A DNA stretch of 64,000 nucleotides from Blasia pusilla (GCA_050084515.1 CM114273.1:7068001-7132000), one strand, 5' to 3'. Positions 1 through 13,133 are shown, counted from the stretch's first letter. Notes: generated from the letters alone by a model not told the origin. A program made the numbers and translations.

Positions 1-2170
1 GTTCACATTGTCTTACTCTTTTCATGTAAGCCTTTTTTTTTTTCAAAGTTATATAATACTTATGATTTTAGAAAGACAAAATCCACACAAACTTGTAATG
101 AAACTACTACTCTCAATTGAGTTATAAGCAAGTTAAGCCCTAATAAATGGGTGACATGGATTTCTTTCAGTCATTAGATTTATTTGGAAATTATCATAAT
201 CTATTCTTTATATGAGGAAAAATCAGATTATGTCATAAAATTTCCACTTTTATTGAAAATCTTCACTAGTTTTGGCTATCTCTTAAATTATTTTTCATTA
301 TGTCCATCAAGAACCATGATTACAATTCAACTTCCTATGAAAATTTGATGCAAGACGCATATTTGATTTTTTTTTGGGAATTTTTTCTCCAACCATTGGG
401 TGGAGTAATTAAATGGTAGATTTTTTTATAAGATTTCTCATAATTTATTTTTGGATTTTTTTGAATATCCAGATCTTCCCAAAAATATATATACTTTAAA
501 AAAAAATATTTGCTAGATGTAAATCCCAATTTCACTATAAGATTATTTTAACTCCTAAAAAATGAATCACAAGTTAAAAAAGAAGAATAATGCCTCCGTT
601 TCCAAACATAACTAATACAAAAATGACTTCCACAAAGATGAAATGGAGAAAAGGACGTTTGATTTATTTATGAATTCAAATGTGTCATTATTAAAATGCA
701 ATAGAGTGTGGGCTAGTGATATTAAACTTCACGTTGGGGTTGATATTGTAGGTTTGAATCGTTCCCTCGACAAGTTTTAAAGGACGAATGGAAAATGGAG
801 GAAACGTGAATCTTGGACATATGGATGGAGGGAGGATAGAAGGAAGGAAAATTGTGCAGCAATTTGAGTGATGGATTAATGACAAATATGATGGGAAGAA
901 AAATAAAATTAACAATATATGGAGGATATATGAATATACGGAAAATGAATGGAGGATGTATGAACAATGGAAGAAGGAAGGAAGGGTTTTGCCATCTACC
1001 ATGAGATATCATATTTCCTTTGTTATCTAAATGATATGCCAATCATGACAATATGTCTCGTGCTCTACCATCAAGTCAACAAACTATATGAGTTATGTTA
1101 TACATTTGGAAGATAAAGTTGGCTTTTATATATGTCAGAGCAACTAGTCATTTTAAGTCATAACTTGTGACATTTGACTCATACAAGTTATACAACTAAA
1201 TCTTAAAGCAAAGGAATTCTTTTAAAGATGGAATACTTTACAAGTGATAACTTTTTGTAAGGCATCAAGAAATCGTGAGGCATGGCCATCTCTTGTGGAA
1301 AGGAAACAAAATGATTAAATAAGTTACATGTGGTTACGTATGAATGGAACAGTCAACAATCTCATATATTTTTGAATGGAAAAAGATAGTTTATTTATTA
1401 TGAAAATATTATTCTAAAAGGAATAAAGTTGCAAAATAAAATGGCAAGGTCTCTCTATTCTTTTATAGAGTCAAGAGTATTTTTAAATAAAATAATTTTA
1501 GACTATTAAGAAAACTAGGAAACTTTATACCATGCAAAAATACTATTATTATTACATATTTTAATGAGAAGCCAATGTAATATATAATATGGCACCTTAT
1601 GTTTCATCTTAAAGAAATTCATCTCATTCTAAAATCAGTTTCTCATAGAATAAACTCTTCTTAACATGCATTACTCGAACATTAGGAAGAAAGATAAGTT
1701 ATAGTTTTGAATATTTGAAGCACTTAGAGTATATTAAAAAAAACTTTGAATACATAACATCATCATAAATATTATTTTTTTTTACTGTAGAGGATGAGAA
1801 GAGAGAAAAAGAAAAAATTCCAACAAGGAAAATTTTCATTCTTATTTAATAAAAAAATATTCATTTCGAAGAAGAGATGGAAGGGGAGCAAATCTATATT
1901 GAATAACACAAATGTCCTCATTCAAAGGCTTGATGCATGGATCGAGCATTTTTGTTTGGGCATGTGGTATTTTCTAAAATAAATAAGTTTTTTGTAATCA
2001 CATTGTTAACTAGAAATAAGAAACCAAGCTACCATGATGATGGGATTTGCTACTTACAAGCTTGAGGTCTTCGTTTCAAAACTCGTTGTACTGCATTTTG
2101 ACCAAAACAAGGAGTCTTTATGCATTTAGGCCTGATGGTGGGTTTTGGGTTTTGTATAAAGGCGTGGGTC
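1..2170. other. AT-rich gene-free stretch
   Basis: Strongly AT-rich DNA with many A and T runs and only short reading frames with biased composition. I see no recognisable protein motif, splice-bounded exon, tRNA-like fold or long repeat. It reads as intergenic sequence or old decayed repeats. Confidence 0.6.
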
Positions 2171-2180
2171 GTATTGCACG

Positions 2181-2723
2181 TTGTGTGCACACCACAATTT
2201 TGTAATTGTTCGCACCAAGCCCCTTCCTTTCTATGAGCTGCAGAGCGTGCATGGAGATTGTTTGCAGGAAGGATTAGCGGTTCCCCTGTGTGCGTTTTTT
2301 CCGTGTGCGTGTAGGGAGTTGTGTTTGCAGAGTTTGCGTGGGGTGAGGAAGAGCAAAGGTGATGGCAACCTCGTTGCCATCGCTCACTTGTTGGGGGTGG
2401 CTCTGTGCTCTTTTGTTACTCGATTGCAAGGCCCGCTATTTCCCCGGGGTGTGCTCTCGATTGTCAAGGCCCATAGCTTGCAATCGAGACGGTTGTGGGG
2501 GACTGCGGTTGCAAAGCAAGGTGTCAAAAGGCCGGCGTCTGGCGGGATGCTGACGGGTGAAGTGAATTTTCCGTGTCATAGCGGGCAATTTCCTCCACAG
2601 GATCTGCATTTGCAGCCGTGGATGTTTGGAAACGTCAGAAAGGTCAGTCACGCAGGGTTTGGAAATCATGCTGCAGGGAAATCCATCCCCATGAGGGAGA
2701 AGGGAATTTGTTCAATTTTGTAG
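2181..2723 (+). other. 180-codon open frame of unknown status
   Basis: An ATG-started frame of 180 codons lies in a locally GC-richer segment. The translation is rich in Leu, Cys and His and has no motif I recognise, no signal peptide and no clear membrane segment. It ends shortly before the kinase-like fragment at about 3030. No splice sites tie it to a neighbour. It could be a chance frame or part of a decayed gene. I do not assert a function. Confidence 0.2.
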
Positions 2724-3029
2724 AGGGAGGAGCTCGATCAATGCACTACATTGTGCATTTTGGGAAGGCTTTGGGATCTTGAAGTTGGGGTGTGGGAAAT
2801 TGAAGATTGGAAGAGATTCTAAGGTAGATGGTGGAGCTCGGTCGGACTCAAGAGGGTTGATAGAATCGGAGAGGAATTGAGCTTTCGAAGAGCCAATATT
2901 GCCCAACCCTTGGCTGGATTTCCTCAATACTAGGCCACCTCCCGATTATGATGCTGGATAGGGAAGAGGAGCGACAAGGTTTACAACTCGTTCTGATATC
3001 GGTCCTGCTCGAGCGGCTACACTGTGAAA

Positions 3030-3720
3030 TTACAGAAGTTTGCGTACAGAGAGCTAAAAAATGCCATTGAGAACTTCAATCCAAGCCAGAAATAGGGGAA
3101 AGGAGGGTTTGGAGTTATGTACAAGGGTACACTTAAAAATGGGAAAGCTTCTGTCGGCAATTTGGATGGGTGTCGCTCTGAAATGATGTCTCCTCCTTCT
3201 ACTCATAACCCGCCCGACTGCAAGAGAGAGCTCACGATGCTCTTCAATCGGTTTCTGAGCTTTAACAATGGTCGTCCGAGATTCCTTCCTCTGGTTTTGA
3301 AACTCCCTTAACACATTCGCGATAGAATCGACGAAGTGCCAAGTGGCCATTGGCTCTGTGGGTAAGTATTGGAACTATGTTGCAGTGCAAGAGGAAGGGA
3401 CAGTCGAACGAGAACATGATGCGTACTGATCATCCATCGCTACTGTCAGGTTGGTAATTTTTTGATATGGAAACAATGCGAAGGAATCCAAGGGAGAAAA
3501 GGAATTCAACTCAACCTCGCATGGGAAAAGCAGCTAATAGGGAAGAGAGAAGAGGCACGTTGCAATATCTTACAAACTGCCACCATGGGAACATGTACGT
3601 CGAGGGCTGCAAGCAAAGATCCTCACCCGAGAAAGGAACGAAAGTTGAATGTTGGAAATGCCCGAAGATGCACAAAAGATAGCTCACCTTACTCTAGAAT
3701 GTGTACGTCGTAGCAGATGT
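3030..3720 (+). pseudogene. Decayed receptor-like protein kinase fragment
   Basis: From about 3037 the + strand encodes FAYRELKNAIENFNPSQK, a TAG stop, then GKGGFGVMYKGTLKNGK. This is the start of a plant receptor-like kinase domain: the F-x-Y-x-E-L lead-in followed by the glycine-rich ATP loop. After about 3170 the frame no longer looks like a kinase, and I cannot find the VAIK lysine. A weakly kinase-like stretch near 3560-3690 (a tyrosine-leucine patch and a cysteine-histidine pair) may be a remnant of the mid-domain, but HRD and DFG motifs are not visible. The in-frame stop and loss of motifs argue for a pseudogene or a transposon-captured fragment. The ATP-loop identification is firm; the extent is approximate. 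Confidence 0.6.
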
Positions 3721-5499
3721 GAGTAGAAGCAGAAAATCCACCAGTGATACGTGATCAGTGCGCATGGCTTTTGATAAGTGCATGGAATGAGTGGGAGCAA
3801 AAGCCAAAATCTTAAAGGAAAAAAAGTGCCGAAAAAGCACACACTCACCCGCGGAAACGTTGGAGCGGAGCAAGGCGACCACGGCTGGAGTGGAGTAAGG
3901 CAATATGCGCAGATGAATTTCTCTTAGCAAGAAATGCATGTCCGATGGCGGATGTCTGTGAATGAAAAAATCGGATGCAAGTGATGAGTTAGGTCATTAC
4001 TAGTGGAAACGAGCGTGGAAACCCGCAACGAGAACGATAACAAGTGCATTGAGAGTGAAGAAATAGGGCTTGATTAGAAGAAGCTCTTGTGTAAAGTAAT
4101 TTGTAAAGCAATTGCAAAGGAGAGTAGTGTAGAAATTGGGCGTAGAAGCTTTGTCGAGCCATGAATCCGAGATGGAAAGAGAAGTATGACAAATTTACTT
4201 GTTGTCAGTGTAGACGTCCACAACCAAGACAAAAATTCTGATACTTTGTAGAAAATTGGAATCAGTTATGTGACAGAGAAGGCACCCCCAACAAGTACAA
4301 GTGAATTGAAAGAACATACTCGCAATCATCGATCATCATAGCATAACAGATATAAGCACAAGCGCGATTTTATGAGTATTCGGGAGACCACATTAAGTTT
4401 GGAACACAGGCACGGATTTTAGGTTAAAATGGACTTAGTCAGAAGATGCGTGTCTTTATAGATGTTAAGCAACACTTAATCGGACGGCTTAACTTAGAAG
4501 AAGAACACGAAGCTCCCACCTAGATAGATGGAGCGAGCTCAAAAAGAGAGGAAAGATGGAGCCACCATTAGGAGGGGTCATAAACCACTCCCACATGTAA
4601 AGTTCATAATTATCTGGAAGCAAAGCTTTTTAATTTAAAGAGTTTATGAAATTCACTACTAAACAAAAGAGAACCTTTTTTCTAAGAGTGATGATTTATA
4701 AGTAGGGTTGAAGGGTGCTAATTTTATTTTTATTGTAAGGGAAATGTTAAGGTGCTATGATGTAACTAACACTTCATGAAATTTAAAGATAATTAATGAA
4801 AGGAATAGTAACATAGCAGGGTATGGTATATTAGAAAGTGAACTAGTTTGAGTTTTTGTGAGAGATATTATGTTTTCAGTAGAAAATTAAACCACCCTTG
4901 CACGGTGATTTTACACAAGCTTAACATAGCATGGAATTGTGTAGTGATGATATTACCATATTTTCAGACTACGAAAGCACAAAATTCGTAAGAAAAAGGT
5001 AGAAATGATTTGTTTGGAAATAAAAATTCGAAAAGAAATCTCGTGATGAAGCTGATCCAGAGAAGTTTTTTTCAAAAAATAAAATAAAAAGTAAAACAAT
5101 AGAATTTTCCTTACATAAATGTCCCGTAGTGCTCATTGCGATTCTACCTAAATTTCTCATAACTAAAGAAAATATTATAACATATGAAACTAATTCAATG
5201 AATTTGTTTTTTACGTTTACTTTTACACATAAAAAGATAAATTCCCTCTTCCACAATAATACTACTGAGAGTTGATTTGTTTTTAATTTTATTAATAAAC
5301 CCCTATTTGAGGAAAAAATTTAATATTCTTTTCCAAGGTACTAGTCTTTTTAACATCTATCTCAAAAAACTTAAGTCTCCAAGTCGCGAAGCCAGAGAAT
5401 CCAATCCATGGGATGGATACTGACTTCTAATAATTCATATTCATTTGAACAAGATGTCCCATGGTTTATAAATTTAAATTTCAATGGCTGATTTATGAG
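3721..5499. other. No recognisable gene
   Basis: AT-rich with short frames only. The first few hundred bases may contain further decayed sequence of the kinase fragment upstream, but no motif supports it. Confidence 0.5.
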
Positions 5500-7210
5500 C
5501 CATTTTTTGCAAGCAAGGTTGCACACGGATAAAGTCAGTGTCCGCGAACTTACGTCCGTGCGGGCCCAAGTACATGCATCCCACACCTGAGCCCGTCCAC
5601 AGCCCTCCGCATAGACCGGGTTGACACAGCCCGCATCCATTGCGTGCAAGGTCGCATACCAACAAAGTCCATGTCCATTGTTTGGACGGACGTGTTCATG
5701 CGGGCCCGAGAACCCGAAGCACGCACCCATTGCGTGGCCCATAGCCCGGCATGGGGCGGGCTTGGTGTGGGCCTTGGGTGCGGGCTCGAGACCCGCCTTG
5801 AGCCCGCATGCAAGCTCAAGGCTCGCAAATTTTGGTCTTGCATACCATCTTTTGGTCAAGCTGAGCAAATTTTTGTGGGCTCTCAAGACCGCGCCTTGCC
5901 CACCTCAAGCCCACACTTGCCCATCTAGAGCCTGCGCCCAATCAACCCTGAGCTTGCACTTATCCGCCTTGAGCGCGCTCCCACCCGCCGGGAGGCCACG
6001 CTTGCCCGCCTTGAGCATGCACATGCCCGCCCACAGCCTCTCCAATCAGCCTTGAGCCCGCCCTAGCCCGCGCTTGCCTACCCTAGCCCTAGACCGCCCG
6101 CCTGGAGCCCGCACTTGCCTGCCTGGAGCCCGCATCTGCCCGTCCTAGCCCGCTCCTAGTCTCCTTTGAGCCCACGCATGCCTACCCTAGCCTGCGCCTA
6201 CATGCCCAAAGCTTGCGCATGCCTGCCCCGAGCCCACGCCCAATCAGCTATGAGCTCACCTCAAGACCGCCCGAGGCCTTCCGTGATCTTGCCTGGAGCG
6301 CGCACTTGCCTGCCCTAGCCTCCGCCTGCCCGCCTCGAGCCCGCCTTACCTTGATCCCGCCTTGCAGGCCACGCAGCTATTGCGGGCTCTGTCAGCCCGG
6401 GTCTAGGTGGCGGGCTCTGAGGCGAGCTTGGGTGCAGGCTAGGCATGTCCAGACTTGTCTGTTTTTGTGCAATGTTGATTGCATGGCCTGCCTTGGCCCG
6501 TAGGGCACGCTTGGTACCCATTGGATGGGCTTAGGCTCGTAGGATTTGGCTAGAACCTGCCTTGCAAGCCTTGAGCTGGCCATGCGGGATCTGCACGGGC
6601 CTAAGCTCATTGTACGGGGCTAGGGTGGGCTACACAATAGGTGCGAACTCCGTCAGCTTGGGTCTGCGTGGCAAGCTCTAGGCAGACTCCGAATGGGCTC
6701 GGGTACGTGCGGGCCAAGTATGTCCATGCGAGACAAACTTGTCGATTTTCATGCAACCTTGTTGGTAAGGTTGCACGGAAACTAACATGTGTGGTGATGG
6801 GACCGGATCCTCGTTAAGATTTCTTTGGTGCCCAAGTCGCCCGTTCGAGCTTTGAAAATGGGAATAGGTACAAGCTCAAATGAAGGGTGTGGTCAAGGGA
6901 GTGAGAGGTGTGTGGGCCCAATGTGGGTTTGGCGTAGGCCCCTTGGAAGCTAATACGGGCTCGATACAGTGCCCCCATGCAATCTTGCGTTGCCCAGGCC
7001 AGTGTGTAAGCCATGCAAGCTTAGTGATAGTCAATGTTGGTGATGCAAGGGTTGTGTACGGGGCAGGAGAGCATGGTGCAGGCTTAGGCATATACAAGGG
7101 AGACTTATGCATCGGCCATGCATGATGGATGCGGGCCTAGACTTGGCCAGGCGTAGGCCAGTCTAGGCCCGCATGTCCCAAGGCTGGGTGCGGGCTTAAG
7201 CACGTGGCGT
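5500..7210. repeat. GC-rich low-complexity island with inverted-repeat layout
   Basis: About 1.7 kb of GC-rich DNA sits abruptly in AT-rich surroundings. The left part (about 5560-6360) is made of irregular short variants of AGCCCGCNCTTGCC. From about 6370 the same words appear on the opposite strand (GCGGGCT, CTTGGGC). The outer ends are related in inverted orientation: about 5505-5600 resembles the reverse complement of about 6690-6775, both with a CAACCTTG word next to GCACGG or GCGGGCC words. Long frames here on both strands (for example 5371-5886 on - and 5621-6055 on +) are by-products of the GC-rich repeat: they are Pro/Ala/Arg/Cys-rich and shadow each other. It may be a decayed fold-back element. 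Confidence 0.55.
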
Positions 7211-7794
7211 GTACAAGTGTTGTGTGCATCAGATAGGGGCTGGAAATTTTTAGTATAATCTCATAATTACACTCCTCTCTCCATGTTTCCCCCTCTTTAT
7301 TATTTTTTCTAAGTTTATTTTCCCATAGATAAGTGAACTTGATAAGTGAGAATATATTTTTCCACTAGATAACCCTGACAATTTAAGGTATCTCAATTAT
7401 CTAGGCTAGCATATTGATATTTCTTGTTCATAGTGAGTATTCCAAGGTTGTTCATGGAGCATTCAAGGATAATATATGGTGTAATTTCCATGTATTTCAC
7501 AAATTAAGATATCTAATATTGAGCATATAAAATTATCATGAATTACTCAAAGATTGTTTGGGTGGGGATAGTACATACTTATACTCATGAAAAAAGCTAG
7601 AGAACTCCAATAGATCATAAAGGAACAGTGGAAAGAAGTACAAGTGGAAGGTGAAATATCAAGCAAATGACACTATAAGTATTGTTCCTATTGTGTGGCT
7701 TGTACTATAAGGTAAACTGTTGAGAAGGAGCAGCCATATGTCCTACCTTCTACTATATAAGCAATCTCCTATCAAATATTTGATCTTTTCATAT
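7211..7794. other. No recognisable gene
   Basis: AT-rich sequence between the GC-rich island and the non-LTR remnant. Nothing identifiable is seen. Confidence 0.5.
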
Positions 7795-8420
7795 CTTGAG
7801 GTGGCTTTTGTCTGTTGGGTGATGTGGTGGTTATTAATCCAACACATTCTGACTTGGTATGACATTGTCGGGCGACTCATACTATAGGTTCTGCAACTAA
7901 AGCAACATCGAAAATCAAATAGTTAAGTTATGCGGTGAGATATGCAACCGATGGATTTATTTATTTTATATTGGAAGTATTTGAGCACTTACACGTATCT
8001 TTTGATCATTTCCTAAAAACATGTGCTTACCATTTCCTTGAGAATCATTACCTTACCCCTTGTCTCTCTATAATCACTACTTATTGTCGAAAATGGATCT
8101 TATCACAATATGCACAAACTTTCGCGTTGATACGTCAAGGCAAAGTGGTCAAGGACTACTCACTTTGTTATCCAGTCACGTATAACCAACCACTAGTACT
8201 CTTGCAATTTTTTTTCAAGCTATTAATGGCGTAGCTCATTGGATTTTGTGTTGTCTTGTTGCCATTTCTTTTGGCATTTGATTTTGGATTTCCTCATTGC
8301 TTCCCTTCTCGAGATATTATTTCCTTTCTTTGTCCTCTTTTGACTATTCTTGATATTAAGTAGTTTGTTTGTGCATACAATCGTGTGATTTAGAAGGGGA
8401 CATAATTTGAAAAGGACATA
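7795..8420 (+). mobile_element. Remnant of non-LTR retrotransposon 3' end (copy 1)
   Basis: From about 7820 this matches the 3' coding end and tail of the better copy at 43.9-44.4 kb. The nucleotides around GATGTGGTGGTT and CTGACTTGGT are shared, and the peptide ATDGFI...F.HLHVSFD.FLKTCAYH corresponds to ATDGFIPFVVKVFGHLHVSFD in that copy. The 99-codon frame at 7935-8234 is the surviving reading frame. The tail near 8278-8345 shares the TTTCTTTGTCCTCTTTTGA word with 44427-44450. It is heavily mutated and truncated at the 5' side. Confidence 0.7.
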
Positions 8421-10442
8421 GAAAGCTAAGGATGTGTCGTACACTTATTATCTAAAACGCTTATCTGATGTGTGATATAAGCTTGCCTTCAATACTTCAC
8501 GCTCTCATTATTGATCTAGATCCAAATAAAACCCATATTAGTCACGATTTGGGTCAATTAGTATTGTGTCTTTTGAGTTTGGATCTCGGGTCATTCCACA
8601 AGCTCAATCGATCTAGATGGGGTAATGTCCTAACGCCTCACTTCCCAACATAAAAAAGTCATTCAAGACTTGGGACAAGCTTCCTTAATAGTCCAAGATC
8701 TGAAATGGTGCTAGGGTGCATGTTGGTCCCATCTTGCCAATGAACCTCGAATGAGTCTACAATTGAAACTCAAGATTTGCACTTGGATCAAGATCTAAGG
8801 TTAGCATAAAAAATTTGACTACTTGGGCTTGGCTTGTTGTTAAAATCCTACGGCCAACCTCTCGTTCCATTTTATGCCCTTAATTGGTTCAACCTCCATA
8901 ATTCTTGAGGTGAGGTTGAATTTCCAAAATACCTTGGAGATCCTTCCCATTCTATATAGTTCTAGAGAATTTTACCCCTTCCTTTATTCAAAAGATCCCC
9001 CATGGATGGCTCTTTGTGGTCCTCAACCTAAATTATTATTTCCATAGTTTTAGCCTTTTTTTGGACTTTTTCTTGAGTTTTTCTAGTATGATGGAACTAA
9101 CTTATTATAAAATTTTCAATGCTATATTATTCATCTAAAACACATCTTGGTTCAATTTTTTGTGATCCCAAATGTGGAAAGCTATTGAACATTCCATCAA
9201 TTTCCAAGGTAGATTGCAGTCTCCTTGGAGTCCAACTCTTGTGTGACTTAAACTCCTCTCAAGTTCCATCTTACATTTGGTCAAACTGTTATGGGTCACG
9301 ATTATCATCATTTGAAAAGACCATTAAGATTTTATTTTGTAACTCATGTCTTGTTTATGAGACTTTTGATACATTCTCATCCTAATGTGAGCCTAGAGTT
9401 TTGTATCAATACTCATCTGATCATAACCAAATGAGTGTCGATACAAAACATCAAAACATGCCGAACTTCTTTCCCCATTTCTCAAATCTTATTGTAATCT
9501 GTTTTATTTAATTACAGTTAATTTAAAGTAGTGAAAAATAAATTTATTTTTTTACGGTCCCGACTTCATTGGCTTGTTCTTTTTATATGCATTTTAAGAA
9601 GAGTCAATAATCTATTGTATTAAGTCACAAACGTGTCATATTGGATGTCTTTGGATAGTAATACACTTTTATTGCAACACAGGGGACCTAAATGTATTGG
9701 GACCCATTGTCTAAAATGAGGTGCACATACCGCTTCCTATTTACAATTTCGTAGATATATAGAATCGTAGACCCTAAGCTACGATAGCACCTATTGTGGC
9801 ATTTTGAAATGTTATAACCACTCGTAATTGTCATGTACTTTGTTGCTTTGTTGTTGGTCAGTCAGAGTCTTCATGCTTCTTGCTAGGCTTAAACACAACC
9901 TTCAAAAAAGTACTTACCAACTCAAATGTTCCTACAAAACACTTATACTACAAGGTTAAAGAATTATATGTCTTAAACCATAAAAAAAACTTTGCTAACC
10001 ATTTCACAAAGGTGTTATCTCCCAAGTACAAATGGATCTCAAATAATTAGTATAAATCTATCTTAATTTTTTATCTCTTTATCTTGGCACGTAAACGTTT
10101 TCCGAAGAGATCAAACATTGATGCTATTAAAAATAGACACCAAGATAAGGGCCTTGTGAATCCTAAGGGAATTTTTTTCCTACTATGACTTTTGTAGCAC
10201 TCAAATTAAGCTGCAAGATCCGTGCAACTCGAGTGGTTTGCAAGTGAGTTGATCTAGCCGCAAGGGATTACTAAAATACTTGTCATTAAAAATAAATCTC
10301 AAAATTTGAATTATATAATATTCAATTTTTTTTCAATCATTCTAGATTTTATAGAGCCACTAATTTATTATTTGTTAGATTACAGGCAATGAAATATTAT
10401 CTTAATCACATGAATCCGTATATATATATATAGGCCACGAAT
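8421..10442. other. Gene-free AT-rich stretch
   Basis: Short frames at 8468-8653 and 9119-9385 have no recognisable motif. A small imperfect hairpin lies at 9398-9449 and a TATATATATATA run near 10420. Nothing else is seen. Confidence 0.5.
9398..9449. repeat. Imperfect inverted repeat, 22-bp arms
   Basis: The arms 9398-9419 and 9428-9449 are reverse complements with three mismatches, separated by 8 bases. It could form a small hairpin. It has no obvious relation to a gene. Confidence 0.6.
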
Positions 10443-10765
10443 AAACGATGAACCTCAATAAATATGCATGATGAAAAATCCATCAGAAAAACATAAGAGG
10501 GGATTCAAAGAGCCAAGTACCCAAAGACCACAACCCGCCTTGATATTTAGGTGGGATTGTCAAAATTTAACATTTGCTAATTCACACCCACAAGTTAAGT
10601 GTTAATTGTTTCACTAGTGTATATCTCCACCAGTTTTATGGAGATTTCAAGTGCTAGAAAGTGATAAACGTCAATAAAAATGCTTGATGGAAAACCCATC
10701 AGGATACAAAGAAGGGGGGGGGGGCATAGAGAGGCAAAAACTTGCAGGCCAAAATCGGTCGTGAA
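10443..10765. repeat. Imperfect direct repeat next to non-LTR element
   Basis: About 10450-10510 and about 10670-10730 share the pattern AAC(G)TCAATAAAAATGC, then TTGATGGAAAA, then CCATCAG with minor changes. The second copy is followed by a run of G at about 10713. Given the - strand non-LTR element that follows, these may be duplicated 3'-tail segments of that family. Confidence 0.45.
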
Positions 10766-10779
10766 AAGAAAGAAGGGGG

Positions 10780-12335
10780 CCTTTCCCCCTTATTGAACAA
10801 ACTCACCAAAAGCGGAGACAATATCAACAACACCTAGAGAACTATGGCTACTACTAAGTAGGCCTCTAGCATTGGCATCTCCAACTGCCCTAGCCCGCCG
10901 CAAAAGCCCATTTTCCTGGGTACGCTACAAAGCTATGGAGACCCGTTGCCTACAATAAAGAATCACAGTAGCTAAGGACAACCCATTTCTCGGTTGGAGA
11001 TGATGGGAACAACCCTAAACCCTAAACCTATCCCCCATAGCCTCGCACATCTCAATGGCTAGCGGGACAAATCCATGTCCGTCATGAGGTCAACTATAAA
11101 TATGGGTCTTCTTTACCGCCGCCGCCGCCGCCGCTCCTTGTAACAATCTCCCTTGTGCCACCACTTGGGCTCACACCACCTCTCGCATAGGATCTATCAC
11201 TACAACATCCGCCAACACCATCTCAGACACCCGCGTCATGTAAAGATCAACACGGATAAGGGAATCCTGCATGGAGTAGTGCCTCTCTCTCTACACATGG
11301 AAGCCACTCTCGTGAGCAATACATAACATGATATCCCACATTGCATCGTGAGTGGCTATCCTCTCACCCCCAACTGGACAACGTGGTGAATACATACCAA
11401 GTGGATCTTGACTCCGGCGACACTCGCAATGTGTCGAACCAACCACCGATGGTTGGGGGAGGCCCAATCCAAATCGCATGAGGTAAGTGGTGCGATGAGG
11501 AAAGCCGAGATGAGGGGGCGAGCTCCCACCCATGAGCTTGGCCCCTTTCCGGAGCAAGAGCGAATACGGGCCCGAACCTCCATGGGGATATTCCCATCCG
11601 ACATAGTACCTCTGAATACAACCTCAAAGTGGGTTTCCATCAAAGAAGATTGGAGCCCAAACCGCACGGAGGTAACTAGAGAAGAGAAAGTGGGAAGAAC
11701 CGCTCTAGCCTCAACTAGAAGGGAGTCTCTACAACTTGTGAGTGAGGACTGAAGTGGGAAAAGGCCATTCTCAACGTGGGAAACATATTGTAAAAGGAGC
11801 GGTGTGTCCCTAACCAAAAATCGGGAGCAAAGAAGGGGTGCTACAATGGCCCAACTCCCTAAAAAAGCCAAAGGTGCCATTAACTCAATAGCTATAAGAC
11901 CTACTCCGCCAAATGCAATCGGCCAAGAAGTTTGTCTACGAGCTAACTCCCCCGCGGGGCACTCTAAGGAGCCGGGTCCTAGTAGATTCCCAAAATGCAT
12001 TCATGATCTCTCTATCAAAGGATGTATACAAGGAAGAAATGTGGCTAGACGCCCACACGGTTCTACATAGATAACCAAGTCTACGAGTGAAATAGGATGA
12101 GAGGATGCGACTTGAATCCTCGTGAGATCGTCGATGTGGAGAAGATCCTCGGTAAGAGCCGCCGCCACAAAACCCGATACAAAGTCCTGGCTCCCTAGTG
12201 GGAATCCCAAGACGCGAAGCACTCTAATAAGTGTCAAGAATCCGTGGGGTAAATGAATGTCAGCCAGTAGGCCTGATGGAGACGGAGCCTTGCACTTTCC
12301 CACCTTCACGGCAAGGCCGACACGCGCCAACTGTG
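10780..12335 (-). mobile_element. Decayed non-LTR retrotransposon, RT thumb and zinc-knuckle region (copy 2)
   Basis: On the - strand, frames 12330-12001 and 12000-11356 are contiguous and separated by a single TGA. They read as the C-terminal part of a non-LTR reverse transcriptase: LAVKVGKCKAPSP, then RVLGFPLGS, then FGGVGL followed by LAFLGSWA. The frame then shifts to 11557-11291, which holds a CxC...C cysteine cluster, ending PVGGERIATHDAMWD. The same block occurs in the copy at 43.4 kb as AHGGGRTATNDVI, so the two belong to one family. 11110-11400 also matches the remnant at 46.6-47.2 kb. A (GCC)n run lies near 11117. It is inactive: a stop, frameshifts, and no palm domain within the recognisable part. 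Confidence 0.65.
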
Positions 12336-13133
12336 CAGAAAAATGCTAAAATGCAGGTACGACCAGATTTCGAGGACCAACAATGTGATTATCATTTGCC
12401 AATACAAAAAATGCAATTCGAGAAAGCCTCCACGGTTTAAAGAACCCCTCCAGAACAAACCGAAGCAAACAATACAACCCTCAAAGGGTTACCCGTACGA
12501 ATCCTATAGCATATTCCAAAATAGTGACCTCCTGGCGAAGGAAGTTAAGTGAAGTGTGTTTAAATGTTTGAATTATCGATTTAATCACCTAATTAAGATG
12601 TAGCGTATTAATAGGCGCGGGTTCCATCGGATTCTTCGTAAAATCCAGGTGGATGTATTTACAGGACGAAAGGAGCTTTCCAGACCGTGTGGCCTTCCGC
12701 TTACCGTTCTAGTAAAGTGAATGGTTTGATTAATAGGTCTTAATTACCTCTACTTATTATGGTCCTGTTCATAATAGCTTCATACTGTAGTCGGAATGTG
12801 CTCTGTGGCCTCTAAGGAAGGACGAATAAAAACCACAACTCATAAACAGGACAATCCGTGTGTAATGCTCTGGCTGCCCGTTCGCAAATTCCCCCTTCAT
12901 ATCATAAATTCATAACTGCCCGGTGGTAAATTACGCCCTCAGAAGAGCTGCCCGGGTGCAAAATCTCCCCAGCGGTGGCAGCGACCGGTGCCCGGCCTGA
13001 GGTTATCAATGCAGGAGAAGGTACTACTGTACGCAGAGGACAAGTCCTCTGACGGGAGTTCCACATGCGCTCCGTTTTATTATTAGAGCGCGGTGGTGTG
13101 TGAGGATCGGAGTTTACTACAGGAGAGGCGGCA
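12336..13133. promoter_or_regulatory. Upstream region of the phosphorylase gene
   Basis: About 0.8 kb separates the non-LTR element from the phosphorylase ATG. It should hold the promoter and 5' leader. I see no unambiguous TATA box placed by other evidence. The - strand frame 12902-13375 overlaps exon 1 and has no recognisable motif; I treat it as a shadow. Confidence 0.35.

Noticed and set aside
5371-7125. Long overlapping frames on both strands in the GC-rich island
   Set aside because: They are low-complexity Pro/Ala/Arg/Cys-rich, shadow each other on both strands, and follow from GC-rich repeat words that lack stops.
11013-11030. Second interstitial telomere block
   Set aside because: Only two to two and a half units, which can arise by chance in this composition.
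11408-12070. + strand frames of 88-114 codons
   Set aside because: They are antisense to the non-LTR reverse-transcriptase region, whose - strand reading has recognisable motifs.
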